Of a stretch of DNA of 23,281 bases, positions 16,417 through 23,281 are shown in pieces. The stretch's first letter is position 1; each line of letters starts with the position of its first letter. The notes below the pieces were generated by a model. That model did no database searches and was not told the DNA's origin. It saw only the letters and a list, made by a program, of their open reading frames with translations. Made by a program: the position numbers and the translations under genes. Origin of the DNA: an uncultured Oscillospiraceae bacterium (GTDB taxonomy: Bacteria; Bacillota; Clostridia; Oscillospirales; Oscillospiraceae); NCBI GenBank assembly GCA_900758315.1, contig CAAERF010000296.1:1-23281 (forward strand), given 5' to 3'.

Positions 16417-17769
16417 TTGGGGAAGTATTTTGGTACAGATGGATTCCGTGGAGAAGCAAATGTGACACTGCTGCCCGAGCACGCATATCGGGTGGGCCGG
16501 TTTTTAGGCTGGTATTTCAAGAAAGATTCCGAACGGGAGTGCCGGATTATTATCGGTAAGGATACCCGGCGCTCCGGTTACATGCTGGAGTACGCGCTGG
16601 CAGCCGGCGTCACGGCCTCGGGAGCCAACGCCTACCTGCTGCATGTGACGACCACGCCCAGCGTGTCCTATATCACCCGGTCGGAGCGGTTCAACTGCGG
16701 CATTATGATCTCCGCCAGTCACAATCCCTTCTATGATAACGGCATCAAGCTGATCAATGGCTACGGCGAAAAGATGCAGCAGGACGTCATCGATCAGGTG
16801 GAGGACTATCTGGATGGCAAGGGGCCGGAGGTGCCGCTGGCCACCCGGGCAGATATCGGCAGAACTGTCGATTATGTAGAGGGCAGAAACCGCTACATGG
16901 GCTACCTGATCTCTCAGGCGGTCTATTCCCTGCGGGGCCTGAAGGTGGGCCTGGACTGCGCCAACGGCAGTGCTTGGTCCATCGCGCCGGGTATTTTTAA
17001 CGCGCTGGGTGCGGAAACCCATGTGATGAACAACAAGCCGGACGGCGCCAACATCAATCAGGACTGTGGATCCACCCATATGGAAGGACTGCAAAAATTT
17101 GTAGTAGAGAACCAGTTGGATGTGGGCTTTGCCTATGACGGCGACGCAGACCGCTGCCTGGCAGTGGATGAAAAGGGCAACGTCATTGACGGTGACCTGA
17201 TTCTGTACATCTATGGCCGTTATATGAAGGAGCGCGGCAAGCTGCTCAACAACACCATCGTCACCACGGTCATGTCCAACTTCGGCCTGTACAAGGCATT
17301 GGACGAGATTGGAATCAACTACGTCAAGACCAAGGTGGGCGACAAATACGTCTACGAGGAGATGGAGAAGCATGGCCACCGCATTGGCGGTGAGCAGTCC
17401 GGCCACATTATTTTCAGCAAGTACGCCAACACCGGCGACGGCATTTTAACCTCGCTGAAGCTGGTACAGGTGATGCTGGATCGCAAGAAAACCCTCAGCG
17501 AGCTGGCGGAACCGGTAAAGATCTATCCCCAGGTCCTGAAAAACATCAAGGTGAAGGACAAGGAAGTGGCCCAGAATGACCCGGAGGTCAAAGCTGCTGT
17601 TGCGCAGGCTGAGGCGCGGCTGGGCGATACGGGCCGGATCCTGTTGCGGGAGAGCGGAACAGAACCGCTGATCCGGGTGATGGCGGAGGCCGAATCCCAG
17701 GAGATCTGCGAGAAAATCGTCGATCAAATCATCGAGCTGATCCGGGCCCGCGGCCATGAGGCGCAGTAA
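16417..17769 (+). CDS. glmM: Phosphoglucosamine mutase
   Basis: GlmM converts glucosamine-6-phosphate to glucosamine-1-phosphate for UDP-GlcNAc and cell-wall synthesis, through a phosphoserine intermediate. With TTG 16417 as start the protein has 450 residues and the catalytic serine in ISASHNPFYDNG is S101, close to its place in known GlmM proteins. The Mg-binding loop is DGDADR (D241, D243, D245). The sugar-binding GGEQSGH block and the C-terminal phosphate loop RESGTEPLIRVM are present. I prefer TTG 16417 to GTG 16408 because the AGGAG at 16402-16406 leaves only one base before the GTG but ten before the TTG, and the N terminus then reads (M)GKYFGTDGFRG, as in the family. A clear terminator follows, so it is probably transcribed alone. 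Confidence 0.95.
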   Translation: MGKYFGTDGFRGEANVTLLPEHAYRVGRFLGWYFKKDSERECRIIIGKDTRRSGYMLEYALAAGVTASGANAYLLHVTTTPSVSYITRSERFNCGIMISASHNPFYDNGIKLINGYGEKMQQDVIDQVEDYLDGKGPEVPLATRADIGRTVDYVEGRNRYMGYLISQAVYSLRGLKVGLDCANGSAWSIAPGIFNALGAETHVMNNKPDGANINQDCGSTHMEGLQKFVVENQLDVGFAYDGDADRCLAVDEKGNVIDGDLILYIYGRYMKERGKLLNNTIVTTVMSNFGLYKALDEIGINYVKTKVGDKYVYEEMEKHGHRIGGEQSGHIIFSKYANTGDGILTSLKLVQVMLDRKKTLSELAEPVKIYPQVLKNIKVKDKEVAQNDPEVKAAVAQAEARLGDTGRILLRESGTEPLIRVMAEAESQEICEKIVDQIIELIRARGHEAQ

Positions 17770-17791
17770 AACCCGAATGATGAGAATAAAA

Positions 17792-17822
17792 TGCACAGCG
17801 GTGAAAATCGCTGTGTATTTTT
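17792..17822 (+). terminator. Rho-independent terminator after glmM
   Basis: A nine-base-pair stem (TGCACAGCG at 17792-17800 with CGCTGTGTA at 17809-17817, one G-T pair) closes an eight-base loop and runs into TTTTT. Confidence 0.85.
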
Positions 17823-17917
17823 GCCGAAAGAGCGGGGAAAATAAAGGGGAAGTTGAGTAAATCCAACATTTTTAAAAAAGTAGCGGGGAAAAAAGAGGAT
17901 TTCCGGTTCCATTTTCG

Positions 17918-17923
17918 TATAAT
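17918..17923 (+). promoter_or_regulatory. Possible -10 box for the dgt-dnaG-rpoD operon
   Basis: TATAAT stands 35 bases before the dgt start, but no good -35 hexamer lies 16-18 bases upstream (the sequence there is GAGGAT/AGGATT). This could be a weak or activator-dependent promoter, or chance in an AT-rich gap. The 188-base gap between glmM and dgt holds otherwise only the terminator and two similar AGCGGGGAAAA stretches. Confidence 0.4.
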
Positions 17924-17958
17924 CAATATAGAAGCTGTGAAAAGGAGTGGCACTTGAC

Positions 17959-18963
17959 ATGACGATCCGGGAACGTACCGAACAGAGTGAAGTGATGCTG
18001 TTGTCACCGAAAGCCTGTCTGGCCATCCACTCTCAGGGGCGCAGACGGCAGGAACCGCCCTGCGCCATCCGAACCTGTTTTCAGCGGGATGTGGATCGGA
18101 TTGTCCACTCCAAAGCCTTCCGACGGCTGAAGCACAAGACCCAGGTGTTTCTGGAGCCGGAAGGGGATCACTACCGCACCCGGATGACCCATACGCTGGA
18201 GGTCACTCGGATCGCGCGGACCATTGCCCGGGCGCTGGGGTTAAATGAGGACCTGACCGAGGCCATTGGCCTGGGGCACGACCTGGGACACACTCCCTTT
18301 GGGCACGCCGGTGAGCGCGTCCTCAACGAGATCATGCCCAACGGATTTGCCCACAACGTCCAGTCTCTGCGGGTGGTGGAGGTCCTGGAGAAGGAGGGCG
18401 ACGGGCTCAATCTGACCTACGAAGTGCGGCGGGGCATCCTGTGCCACACCGGCAGCGAGAAGGCGGAGACCCTGGAGGGACAGATTCTCTGGTTCGCGGA
18501 TCGTATCGCCTACATCAACCATGACATCGAGGACGCCATGCGCGGCGGCATCATCTATCCCATGGATATCCCCATTCATCTCCAGCAGGCCCTGGGCTAT
18601 ACCAAATCCCAGCGGATTAACACGCTGGTGAACGATGTCATCACGGCCAGCATTGACCAGCCGAAGATTGGTCAGAGCGAGGAAATCGGTGGCTATATGG
18701 ATGAGTTGCGGAACTTCCTCTTCCAGGCGGTCTACCACAATCCCATGGCCAAAGGGGAGGAGGGAAAGGCCCAGGACATGATCCGCAATCTGTTCTGCTA
18801 TTATGTGGAGCATCCGGACGACCTGCCGCCGGACTTTCAGGATATACGTGCCCGGGACGGTGTGGAGCGCGCCGCCTGCGACTATATCGCGGGCATGACC
18901 GATTCCTATGCGGTGGAAAAGTTCGAAGAGCTGTTTATTCCCCGGGCGTGGACGGTAAAGTAA
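17959..18963 (+). CDS. dgt: Deoxyguanosinetriphosphate triphosphohydrolase-like protein (HD domain dNTPase)
   Basis: This 334-residue HD-superfamily phosphohydrolase is of the Dgt-like type, predicted to split dNTPs into deoxynucleoside and triphosphate. Metal-binding residues of the HD core are H78 (RTRMTHTLEV), H107-D108 (GHDLGHTPFGHAGE) and D181 (WFADRIAYINHDIEDA). Family N-terminal features include CFQRDVDRIVHSKAFRRLKHKTQVF. The ATG at 17959 lies 11 bases after AAAGGAG (17941-17947). GTG 17947 overlaps that ribosome site and is unlikely. In many clostridia a dgt gene sits directly before dnaG and sigA, which links dNTP supply to priming. Substrate preference cannot be read from sequence, and relatives differ in activator requirements. 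Confidence 0.93.
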   Translation: MTIRERTEQSEVMLLSPKACLAIHSQGRRRQEPPCAIRTCFQRDVDRIVHSKAFRRLKHKTQVFLEPEGDHYRTRMTHTLEVTRIARTIARALGLNEDLTEAIGLGHDLGHTPFGHAGERVLNEIMPNGFAHNVQSLRVVEVLEKEGDGLNLTYEVRRGILCHTGSEKAETLEGQILWFADRIAYINHDIEDAMRGGIIYPMDIPIHLQQALGYTKSQRINTLVNDVITASIDQPKIGQSEEIGGYMDELRNFLFQAVYHNPMAKGEEGKAQDMIRNLFCYYVEHPDDLPPDFQDIRARDGVERAACDYIAGMTDSYAVEKFEELFIPRAWTVK

Positions 18964-19011
18964 GTACATAACAGAAAACAGAGCAAAAACGATGTGAGAA
19001 AGGGGAATAGC

Positions 19012-20754
19012 GTGGCAATTCCGCAATCGTTTTTAGAGGAACTCCAGGCCAGGACGGATATTGTGGACCTGGTGTCCAGCTATGTGACATTGACGAAGAA
19101 GGGAAATCGCTATTGGGGGCTCTGTCCCTTCCACAGCGAAAAGACCCCGTCCTTTTCCGTCGTGCCGGACAAGCAGATGTGCTATTGTTTCGGCTGCCAC
19201 AAGGGCGGTGGAGCAGTGAACTTCATCATGGAGATGGAGAGCGTTGGCTTTGTGGACGCGGTGGCCATTCTCGCCCAGCGGGCGGGGATGGAGGTGCCCA
19301 ATGCCGGTGAAGGTCAGGACACCCGAAAGAAGCGGGAGCGATTACTGACGTTGAATAAAGAGGCTGCCCGGTACTTCCACGGCAATTTGACGACGCCTCA
19401 GGCCGGGAACGCAGTGGCCTATTTGAAGCGCCGGGGACTGTCCCGGAGAACGGTGACCAATTTCGGCATGGGCTACGCCTTTGACAGCTGGGACGGTCTG
19501 ATCCGGGCCATGCAGGAAAAGAGCTACAGCAAAGGCGAGCTGTTGGAGGCGGGACTTGCGGTGGAGAGCCGGAAGGGCGGTATCTATGACCGGTTCCGGG
19601 GCCGGGTCATGTTCCCGATTATCGATGTGCGGGGCAATGTGATCGGCTTCGGCGGACGGGTATTGGATGACAGCACACCGAAGTATTTAAACTCTCCCGA
19701 TACACTGATCTACAATAAAAGTAAGAACCTGTTTGCGCTGAATCTGGCCAAGAGATCCAAAGCGGGCAGGTTGATTTTGACCGAAGGATATATGGACACC
19801 ATCGCCCTGCACCAGGCGGGATTTGACTGCGCGGTGGCCTCACTGGGCACGGCGCTGACCGAGGACCACGCCAGGCTGATCGCCCGCTATGTGCAGGAAG
19901 TCATCATCGCCTATGACGGGGATCAGGCCGGTGTCAAGGCGGCCCAGCGGGCCATTACCATTTTGAATCGGACCGGCATTCAGGTCCGGGTGTTGCAGAT
20001 GACCGGGGCAAAGGACCCGGACGAGTTTATCCGGAAATACGGCGCGGATGCGTTCCGAAAGCTGCTGGACGGTTCGGAGAACCAGATGGAGTACCGGCTC
20101 ATGCAGCTGCGAAATCAGTTCAACCTGGAGGATCCCGGCCAGCGGGTACTCTACCTGCAAAAGGCCGCTGAGATGATCGCGCGTCTGTCCAGCCCGGTGG
20201 AACGGGAGGTTTACGGCGGACGTGCGGCGGAGATCGCCGGCGTGGAGCGGGATACCATGCTGGAGGAGATCAGGCGCCAGCGCGGCAAACAGAGCTGGAA
20301 ACAGAAAAAACAGCTGGAGCGAAAGGCGCTGACGCCGGCGCTGGAGTCCCAGCCCAGAGAGCGGGAGCTGCGCTATGAGGATGTCCGCTCCGCTAAGGCG
20401 GAGGAGGGCATTGTCCAGCTGGTGCTGATGGACCCGACGCTGTTTGAGCAAATTCACGGGCTGGAACCGGAGGATTTTTCCGTACCGCTGTTGGGCCGGG
20501 TCTATCAGGAGGCCCGCAGACAGTGGCGGGAGACCGGAGCCGTACACATGACCGTTTTGGCGCAGACCCTGACGGCGGCGGAGATGAGCTGGCTGACGGG
20601 CATCCTGCAAAAGCCGCAGGCTTTGGGAACGGCAGAGCAGGCGATTGCGGATTACAGCAATCTGATTCACAGGCAGCGCATGAAGCGGGAAATTACAGAA
20701 GATGGAGATATACTCTCCCTGCGAAATAGAAAAAAACTGGAGGAGCCTCAATGA
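19012..20754 (+). CDS. dnaG: DNA primase
   Basis: DnaG makes RNA primers at the replication fork. It has 580 residues from GTG 19012, which has AAAGGGG at 18999-19005 with six-base spacing; a GTG at 18994 would add six residues with no ribosome site. The N-terminal zinc ribbon has C38, H41, C59 and C62 (CPFH, then CFGC). The catalytic core contains the Toprim motifs, E258 in LTEGYMD and D302-G-D304 in AYDGDQAG, with [10 protein letters not shown] and [18 protein letters not shown] ahead of them. The C-terminal part (about 430-580) should be the DnaB helicase-binding region. The stop overlaps the rpoD start in an ATGA, so the two proteins are probably translationally coupled. Confidence 0.97.
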   Translation: MAIPQSFLEELQARTDIVDLVSSYVTLTKKGNRYWGLCPFHSEKTPSFSVVPDKQMCYCFGCHKGGGAVNFIMEMESVGFVDAVAILAQRAGMEVPNAGEGQDTRKKRERLLTLNKEAARYFHGNLTTPQAGNAVAYLKRRGLSRRTVTNFGMGYAFDSWDGLIRAMQEKSYSKGELLEAGLAVESRKGGIYDRFRGRVMFPIIDVRGNVIGFGGRVLDDSTPKYLNSPDTLIYNKSKNLFALNLAKRSKAGRLILTEGYMDTIALHQAGFDCAVASLGTALTEDHARLIARYVQEVIIAYDGDQAGVKAAQRAITILNRTGIQVRVLQMTGAKDPDEFIRKYGADAFRKLLDGSENQMEYRLMQLRNQFNLEDPGQRVLYLQKAAEMIARLSSPVEREVYGGRAAEIAGVERDTMLEEIRRQRGKQSWKQKKQLERKALTPALESQPRERELRYEDVRSAKAEEGIVQLVLMDPTLFEQIHGLEPEDFSVPLLGRVYQEARRQWRETGAVHMTVLAQTLTAAEMSWLTGILQKPQALGTAEQAIADYSNLIHRQRMKREITEDGDILSLRNRKKLEEPQ

Positions 20755-22094
20755 GCGAAAAGAAAAAAGTCGTGGGAGTTTCCAAGGCGGCAGAAGCAAA
20801 CAATCAAAAGAATCGGATTCCGGACAGTATCTCCGGCGCGGAAAAGCTCAACGAGCTGATCGAGCGGGGCAAGAAGAATGGTAAGCTGACCACCAACGAG
20901 ATGATGGAACTGGACGGCGTGGAGCTGGACAGCAGCACGCTGGATAAGTTTTATGCTATCCTGGAGAACCTGGGCATTGCTCTGGTGACGGAGTATGAGC
21001 TGCCGGAGACCGATGACGCTCCGGTGGAGGAACTCACAGATCTGAAAGAGGAAGAGGTTGTGGATACCAATGCCATGGTGGAGAGCTTTGGCATTGACGA
21101 CCCGGTCCGGATGTACCTGAAGGAGATCGGCAAGGTGTCCCTTCTGACGGCGGAGGAGGAACTGCGTCTGGCGAAGGGCATGTCCGACGGCAACGATGCC
21201 CAGGCGACGCTGGATGCCTGGCAGAAGCAGCTGGAGCGGGAAGAGCGGATTGCCAACGGAGAGGATCCGGAGGACTTTGAAGAAGAGCTGGAGGAAGACG
21301 AGGAAGAGCGGGAGCCGCTGGCGCTGACCGACGAGGATATCAAGGCGCTCAAGCGTCAGGTGAGCTACGGCCAGGACTGCAAGCAGCGGCTGGCAGAGGC
21401 CAACCTGCGTCTGGTGGTATCCATCGCAAAGCGGTATGTAGGCCGCGGCATGCTGTTCCTGGACCTGATCCAGGAAGGCAACCTGGGTCTGATCAAGGCA
21501 GTCGAGAAGTTCGACTACACCAAAGGCTATAAGTTCTCCACCTACGCCACCTGGTGGATTCGCCAGTCCATCACCCGCGCCATCGCGGACCAGGCCCGCA
21601 CCATCCGTATCCCGGTTCACATGGTGGAGACCATCAACAAGGTCATCCGGGTTTCCCGACAGCTGCTCCAGGAGCTGGGACACGACCCGACGCCGGAGGA
21701 AATCGCCGAGGAAATGAACATGCCGGTGGAAAAGGTCCGTGAGATTTTGAAAATCGCCCAGGAGCCGGTCTCGCTGGAGACGCCCATCGGTGAGGAGGAA
21801 GATTCCCATCTGGGAGACTTCATCCCTGATGAGGACGCCTCTGAGCCCTCGGAGGCCGCGTCCTTTACCCTGCTGAAGGAGCAGCTGGTCGAGGTCCTCT
21901 CCACCCTGACGCCCCGGGAGGAGCAGGTGCTGAAGCTGCGCTTTGGCATCGAGGACGGCCGGACCCGGACGTTGGAGGAAGTGGGAAAACAGTTCCACGT
22001 CACCCGTGAGCGGATCCGTCAGATTGAGGCAAAGGCACTGCGCAAGCTGCGTCATCCCAGCCGTTCCAAAAAGCTGAAGGATTTCCTCAATTAA
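20751..22094 (+). CDS. rpoD: RNA polymerase primary sigma factor (SigA/RpoD)
   Basis: This 447-residue housekeeping sigma-70 factor has a region 1.1-like N terminus (about 25-80), region 1.2 ([22 protein letters not shown], about 117-137, followed by about 60 extra residues) and region 2 with [21 protein letters not shown] and the -10-binding, melting segment [20 protein letters not shown] (from K261). Region 3 and region 4 follow, the latter with [14 protein letters not shown] and a helix-turn-helix (about 408-426) before the RLRHPSR-like end. The extra stretch between regions 1.2 and 2.1 (about 148-210) is strongly acidic (residues 171-188 nearly all Glu/Asp). It sits where E. coli sigma-70 has its non-conserved region; B. 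subtilis SigA (about 371 residues) lacks it. ATG 20751 overlaps the dnaG stop by four bases. Confidence 0.97.
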   Translation: MSEKKKVVGVSKAAEANNQKNRIPDSISGAEKLNELIERGKKNGKLTTNEMMELDGVELDSSTLDKFYAILENLGIALVTEYELPETDDAPVEELTDLKEEEVVDTNAMVESFGIDDPVRMYLKEIGKVSLLTAEEELRLAKGMSDGNDAQATLDAWQKQLEREERIANGEDPEDFEEELEEDEEEREPLALTDEDIKALKRQVSYGQDCKQRLAEANLRLVVSIAKRYVGRGMLFLDLIQEGNLGLIKAVEKFDYTKGYKFSTYATWWIRQSITRAIADQARTIRIPVHMVETINKVIRVSRQLLQELGHDPTPEEIAEEMNMPVEKVREILKIAQEPVSLETPIGEEEDSHLGDFIPDEDASEPSEAASFTLLKEQLVEVLSTLTPREEQVLKLRFGIEDGRTRTLEEVGKQFHVTRERIRQIEAKALRKLRHPSRSKKLKDFLN

Positions 22095-22118
22095 AGGGGA
22101 CCATCGATTCCAAAAGTG

Positions 22119-22127
22119 TGTTATACT
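22119..22127 (+). promoter_or_regulatory. Extended -10 promoter ahead of the DUF362 gene
   Basis: TGT-TATACT (22119-22127) fits an extended -10 element (TGn followed by a -10 hexamer). No good -35 is seen 17 bases upstream, which is common for this class. It lies 25 bases after the rpoD stop and 42 bases before the DUF362 start. No terminator separates rpoD from it, so readthrough is also likely. Confidence 0.5.
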
Positions 22128-22168
22128 GGATTGATGAGGAAGGCATACGATAAAAATGGAGGGATTCT

Positions 22169-23281
22169 ATGGCATCGAAGGTTTTTTTTACAGACTTTAG
22201 GACCGCTCACAACCAGAGCCTGGCAGAGAAGCTGAAGAAACTGATCCGTCAGGCGGGCATTGATTCCATCGACTTTGAGGGCAAGTTCGTCGCCATTAAA
22301 ATGCACTTTGGCGAGCCGGGTAACCTGGCCTTTCTGCGTCCCAACTACGCCAGAGCCGTGGTGGATGTGGTCAAGGAACTGGGAGGAAAGCCCTTCCTGA
22401 CCGACTGCAACACCCTGTATCCCGGCCGCCGGAAGAACGCCCTGGAGCATCTGTACGCTGCGGCGGAAAACGGCTTCAATTACATTACCTGCGACTGTCC
22501 CGTGATCATCGGAGACGGTCTGAAGGGAACCGATGACGTGGAGGTGCCGGTCCACAACGGTGAGCTGGTGAAAAACGCAAAGATCGGCCATGCGATTATG
22601 GATGCGGACATTATCATCAGCCTCAGCCACTTCAAGGGCCATGAGGCCACTGGATTTGGCGGCGCCATGAAGAATCTGGGCATGGGCTGCGGCAGCCGGG
22701 CCGGTAAGATGGAACAGCACTCCAGCGGCAAGCCCAGAGTGAGCCACAAACGGTGCCGGAGCTGTCAGCAGTGCCAGCGCAGCTGCGCCAACAACGGCAT
22801 CTACTATGACAGCGAGGGCAAGGCCAACATCGATACGGAGCACTGTGTGGGCTGCGGCCGGTGCATCGGTGCCTGTAACTTTGACGCAATTTACGCAGTG
22901 GAGGACAGCGCAGTAACCCTGCTGGATCAGAAGATGGCGGAGTACACCCAGGCGGTCTGCTATGGCCGGCCCCATTTCCACATCAGCCTGGTGCAGGATG
23001 TGTCCCCGGTCTGTGACTGCTACGGTTTCAACGATGCGCCTATGCTGCCGGACATCGGCATGTTTGCCTCCTTCGACCCGGTGGCCATCGACCAGGCCTG
23101 TGCCGACGCCTGTCTCAGAATGCAGCCGCTGCCCAACTCCCAGCTCAGCGATAACCTGAAGTGCGACTGTGAGCATCACCACGACCACTTCCTGGACGCG
23201 AACCCCAATTCGGAGTGGCGGGCCTGCCTGGAGCACGGCGAAAAGATCGGCCTGGGCACCCGGGAGTATGAACTGATTGAA
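22169..23281 (+). CDS. DUF362 domain iron-sulfur protein with two [4Fe-4S] clusters (3' end outside the window)
   Basis: The frame is open for 371 codons to the last base, so the stop is missing, although the protein is probably near its end. The N-terminal two thirds carry DUF362 features: IKMHFGEPGN (about 47-56), FLTDCNTLYPGRR, SLSHFKGHEATGFGGAMKNLGMGCGSRAGK (written here only as a landmark around residues 151-180). A bacterial double-ferredoxin insert follows, with C196-x2-C199-x2-C202-x3-C206 and C226-x2-C229-x2-C232-x3-C236. The remainder includes DPVAIDQACAD and a His-rich CEHHHDHF stretch. ATG 22169 has GGAGGG at 22158-22163. The family occurs widely in anaerobes and is probably a redox protein, but its reaction is unknown. 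There is no signal peptide, so it is likely cytoplasmic. Confidence 0.9.
   Translation, partial: MASKVFFTDFRTAHNQSLAEKLKKLIRQAGIDSIDFEGKFVAIKMHFGEPGNLAFLRPNYARAVVDVVKELGGKPFLTDCNTLYPGRRKNALEHLYAAAENGFNYITCDCPVIIGDGLKGTDDVEVPVHNGELVKNAKIGHAIMDADIIISLSHFKGHEATGFGGAMKNLGMGCGSRAGKMEQHSSGKPRVSHKRCRSCQQCQRSCANNGIYYDSEGKANIDTEHCVGCGRCIGACNFDAIYAVEDSAVTLLDQKMAEYTQAVCYGRPHFHISLVQDVSPVCDCYGFNDAPMLPDIGMFASFDPVAIDQACADACLRMQPLPNSQLSDNLKCDCEHHHDHFLDANPNSEWRACLEHGEKIGLGTREYELIE

Noticed and set aside
17954..17959. TTGACA at the dgt start as a -35 box
   Set aside because: No -10 hexamer lies 16-18 bases downstream, and the position falls at the start of the coding sequence.

Overview
The window reads as chromosomal DNA of a spore-forming, anaerobic, GC-rich Firmicute of the Oscillospiraceae type (Flavonifractor, Lawsonibacter, Oscillibacter or a relative). 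The signs are a clostridial 5S rRNA tail, a sporulation gene (yunB), an NfnAB-type flavin-based electron-bifurcating pair, FeoAB with its Cys-rich partner, two-cluster ferredoxin proteins, and a dgt-dnaG-rpoD sigma operon. The genus is an inference; no species call is possible from sequence alone. All protein genes lie on the + strand; only the RNase P RNA is on the - strand.

Layout. Positions 1-96 hold the 3' end of a 5S rRNA and a strong terminator, so an rRNA operon ends here. sfsA follows, then a DUF2812 membrane-protein gene broken by a 14-bp tandem duplication. A bidirectional terminator separates that gene from rnpB (- strand). The rnpB and murD promoters stand back to back in a 67-bp gap. 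murD leads a tight run: murD, three consecutive M42 aminopeptidase paralogues and a PLP enzyme of the methionine gamma-lyase/YnbB family. yunB and ligA follow, with a sigma-E-like promoter in front of yunB. A 390-bp gap then carries an inverted repeat, a Rex-box-like palindrome, a near-consensus promoter and a roughly 240-nt leader that can fold into a compact multi-helix junction. It leads into nfnA-nfnB, whose codon use differs sharply from the neighbours and resembles that of very highly expressed genes. After a strong terminator comes feoA-feoB plus a 49-residue FeoB-associated protein, then glmM (TTG start) and a terminator. The last section is dgt-dnaG-rpoD, followed by a DUF362 double-cluster iron-sulfur protein cut by the window end.

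How the genes fit together. Most of the window is housekeeping: wall synthesis (murD, glmM), replication and repair (ligA, dnaG), dNTP control (dgt), the main sigma factor (rpoD), RNA processing (rnpB) and iron uptake (feo). Redox metabolism is represented by nfnAB and the DUF362 protein, and peptide turnover by the M42 trio. I see no mobile element, CRISPR array, tRNA or phage gene. The best candidates for something undescribed are the structured nfnAB leader, the three-paralogue M42 operon, the yunB SD-masking hairpin that overlaps a sigma-E-like promoter, and the 14-bp duplication in the DUF2812 gene.
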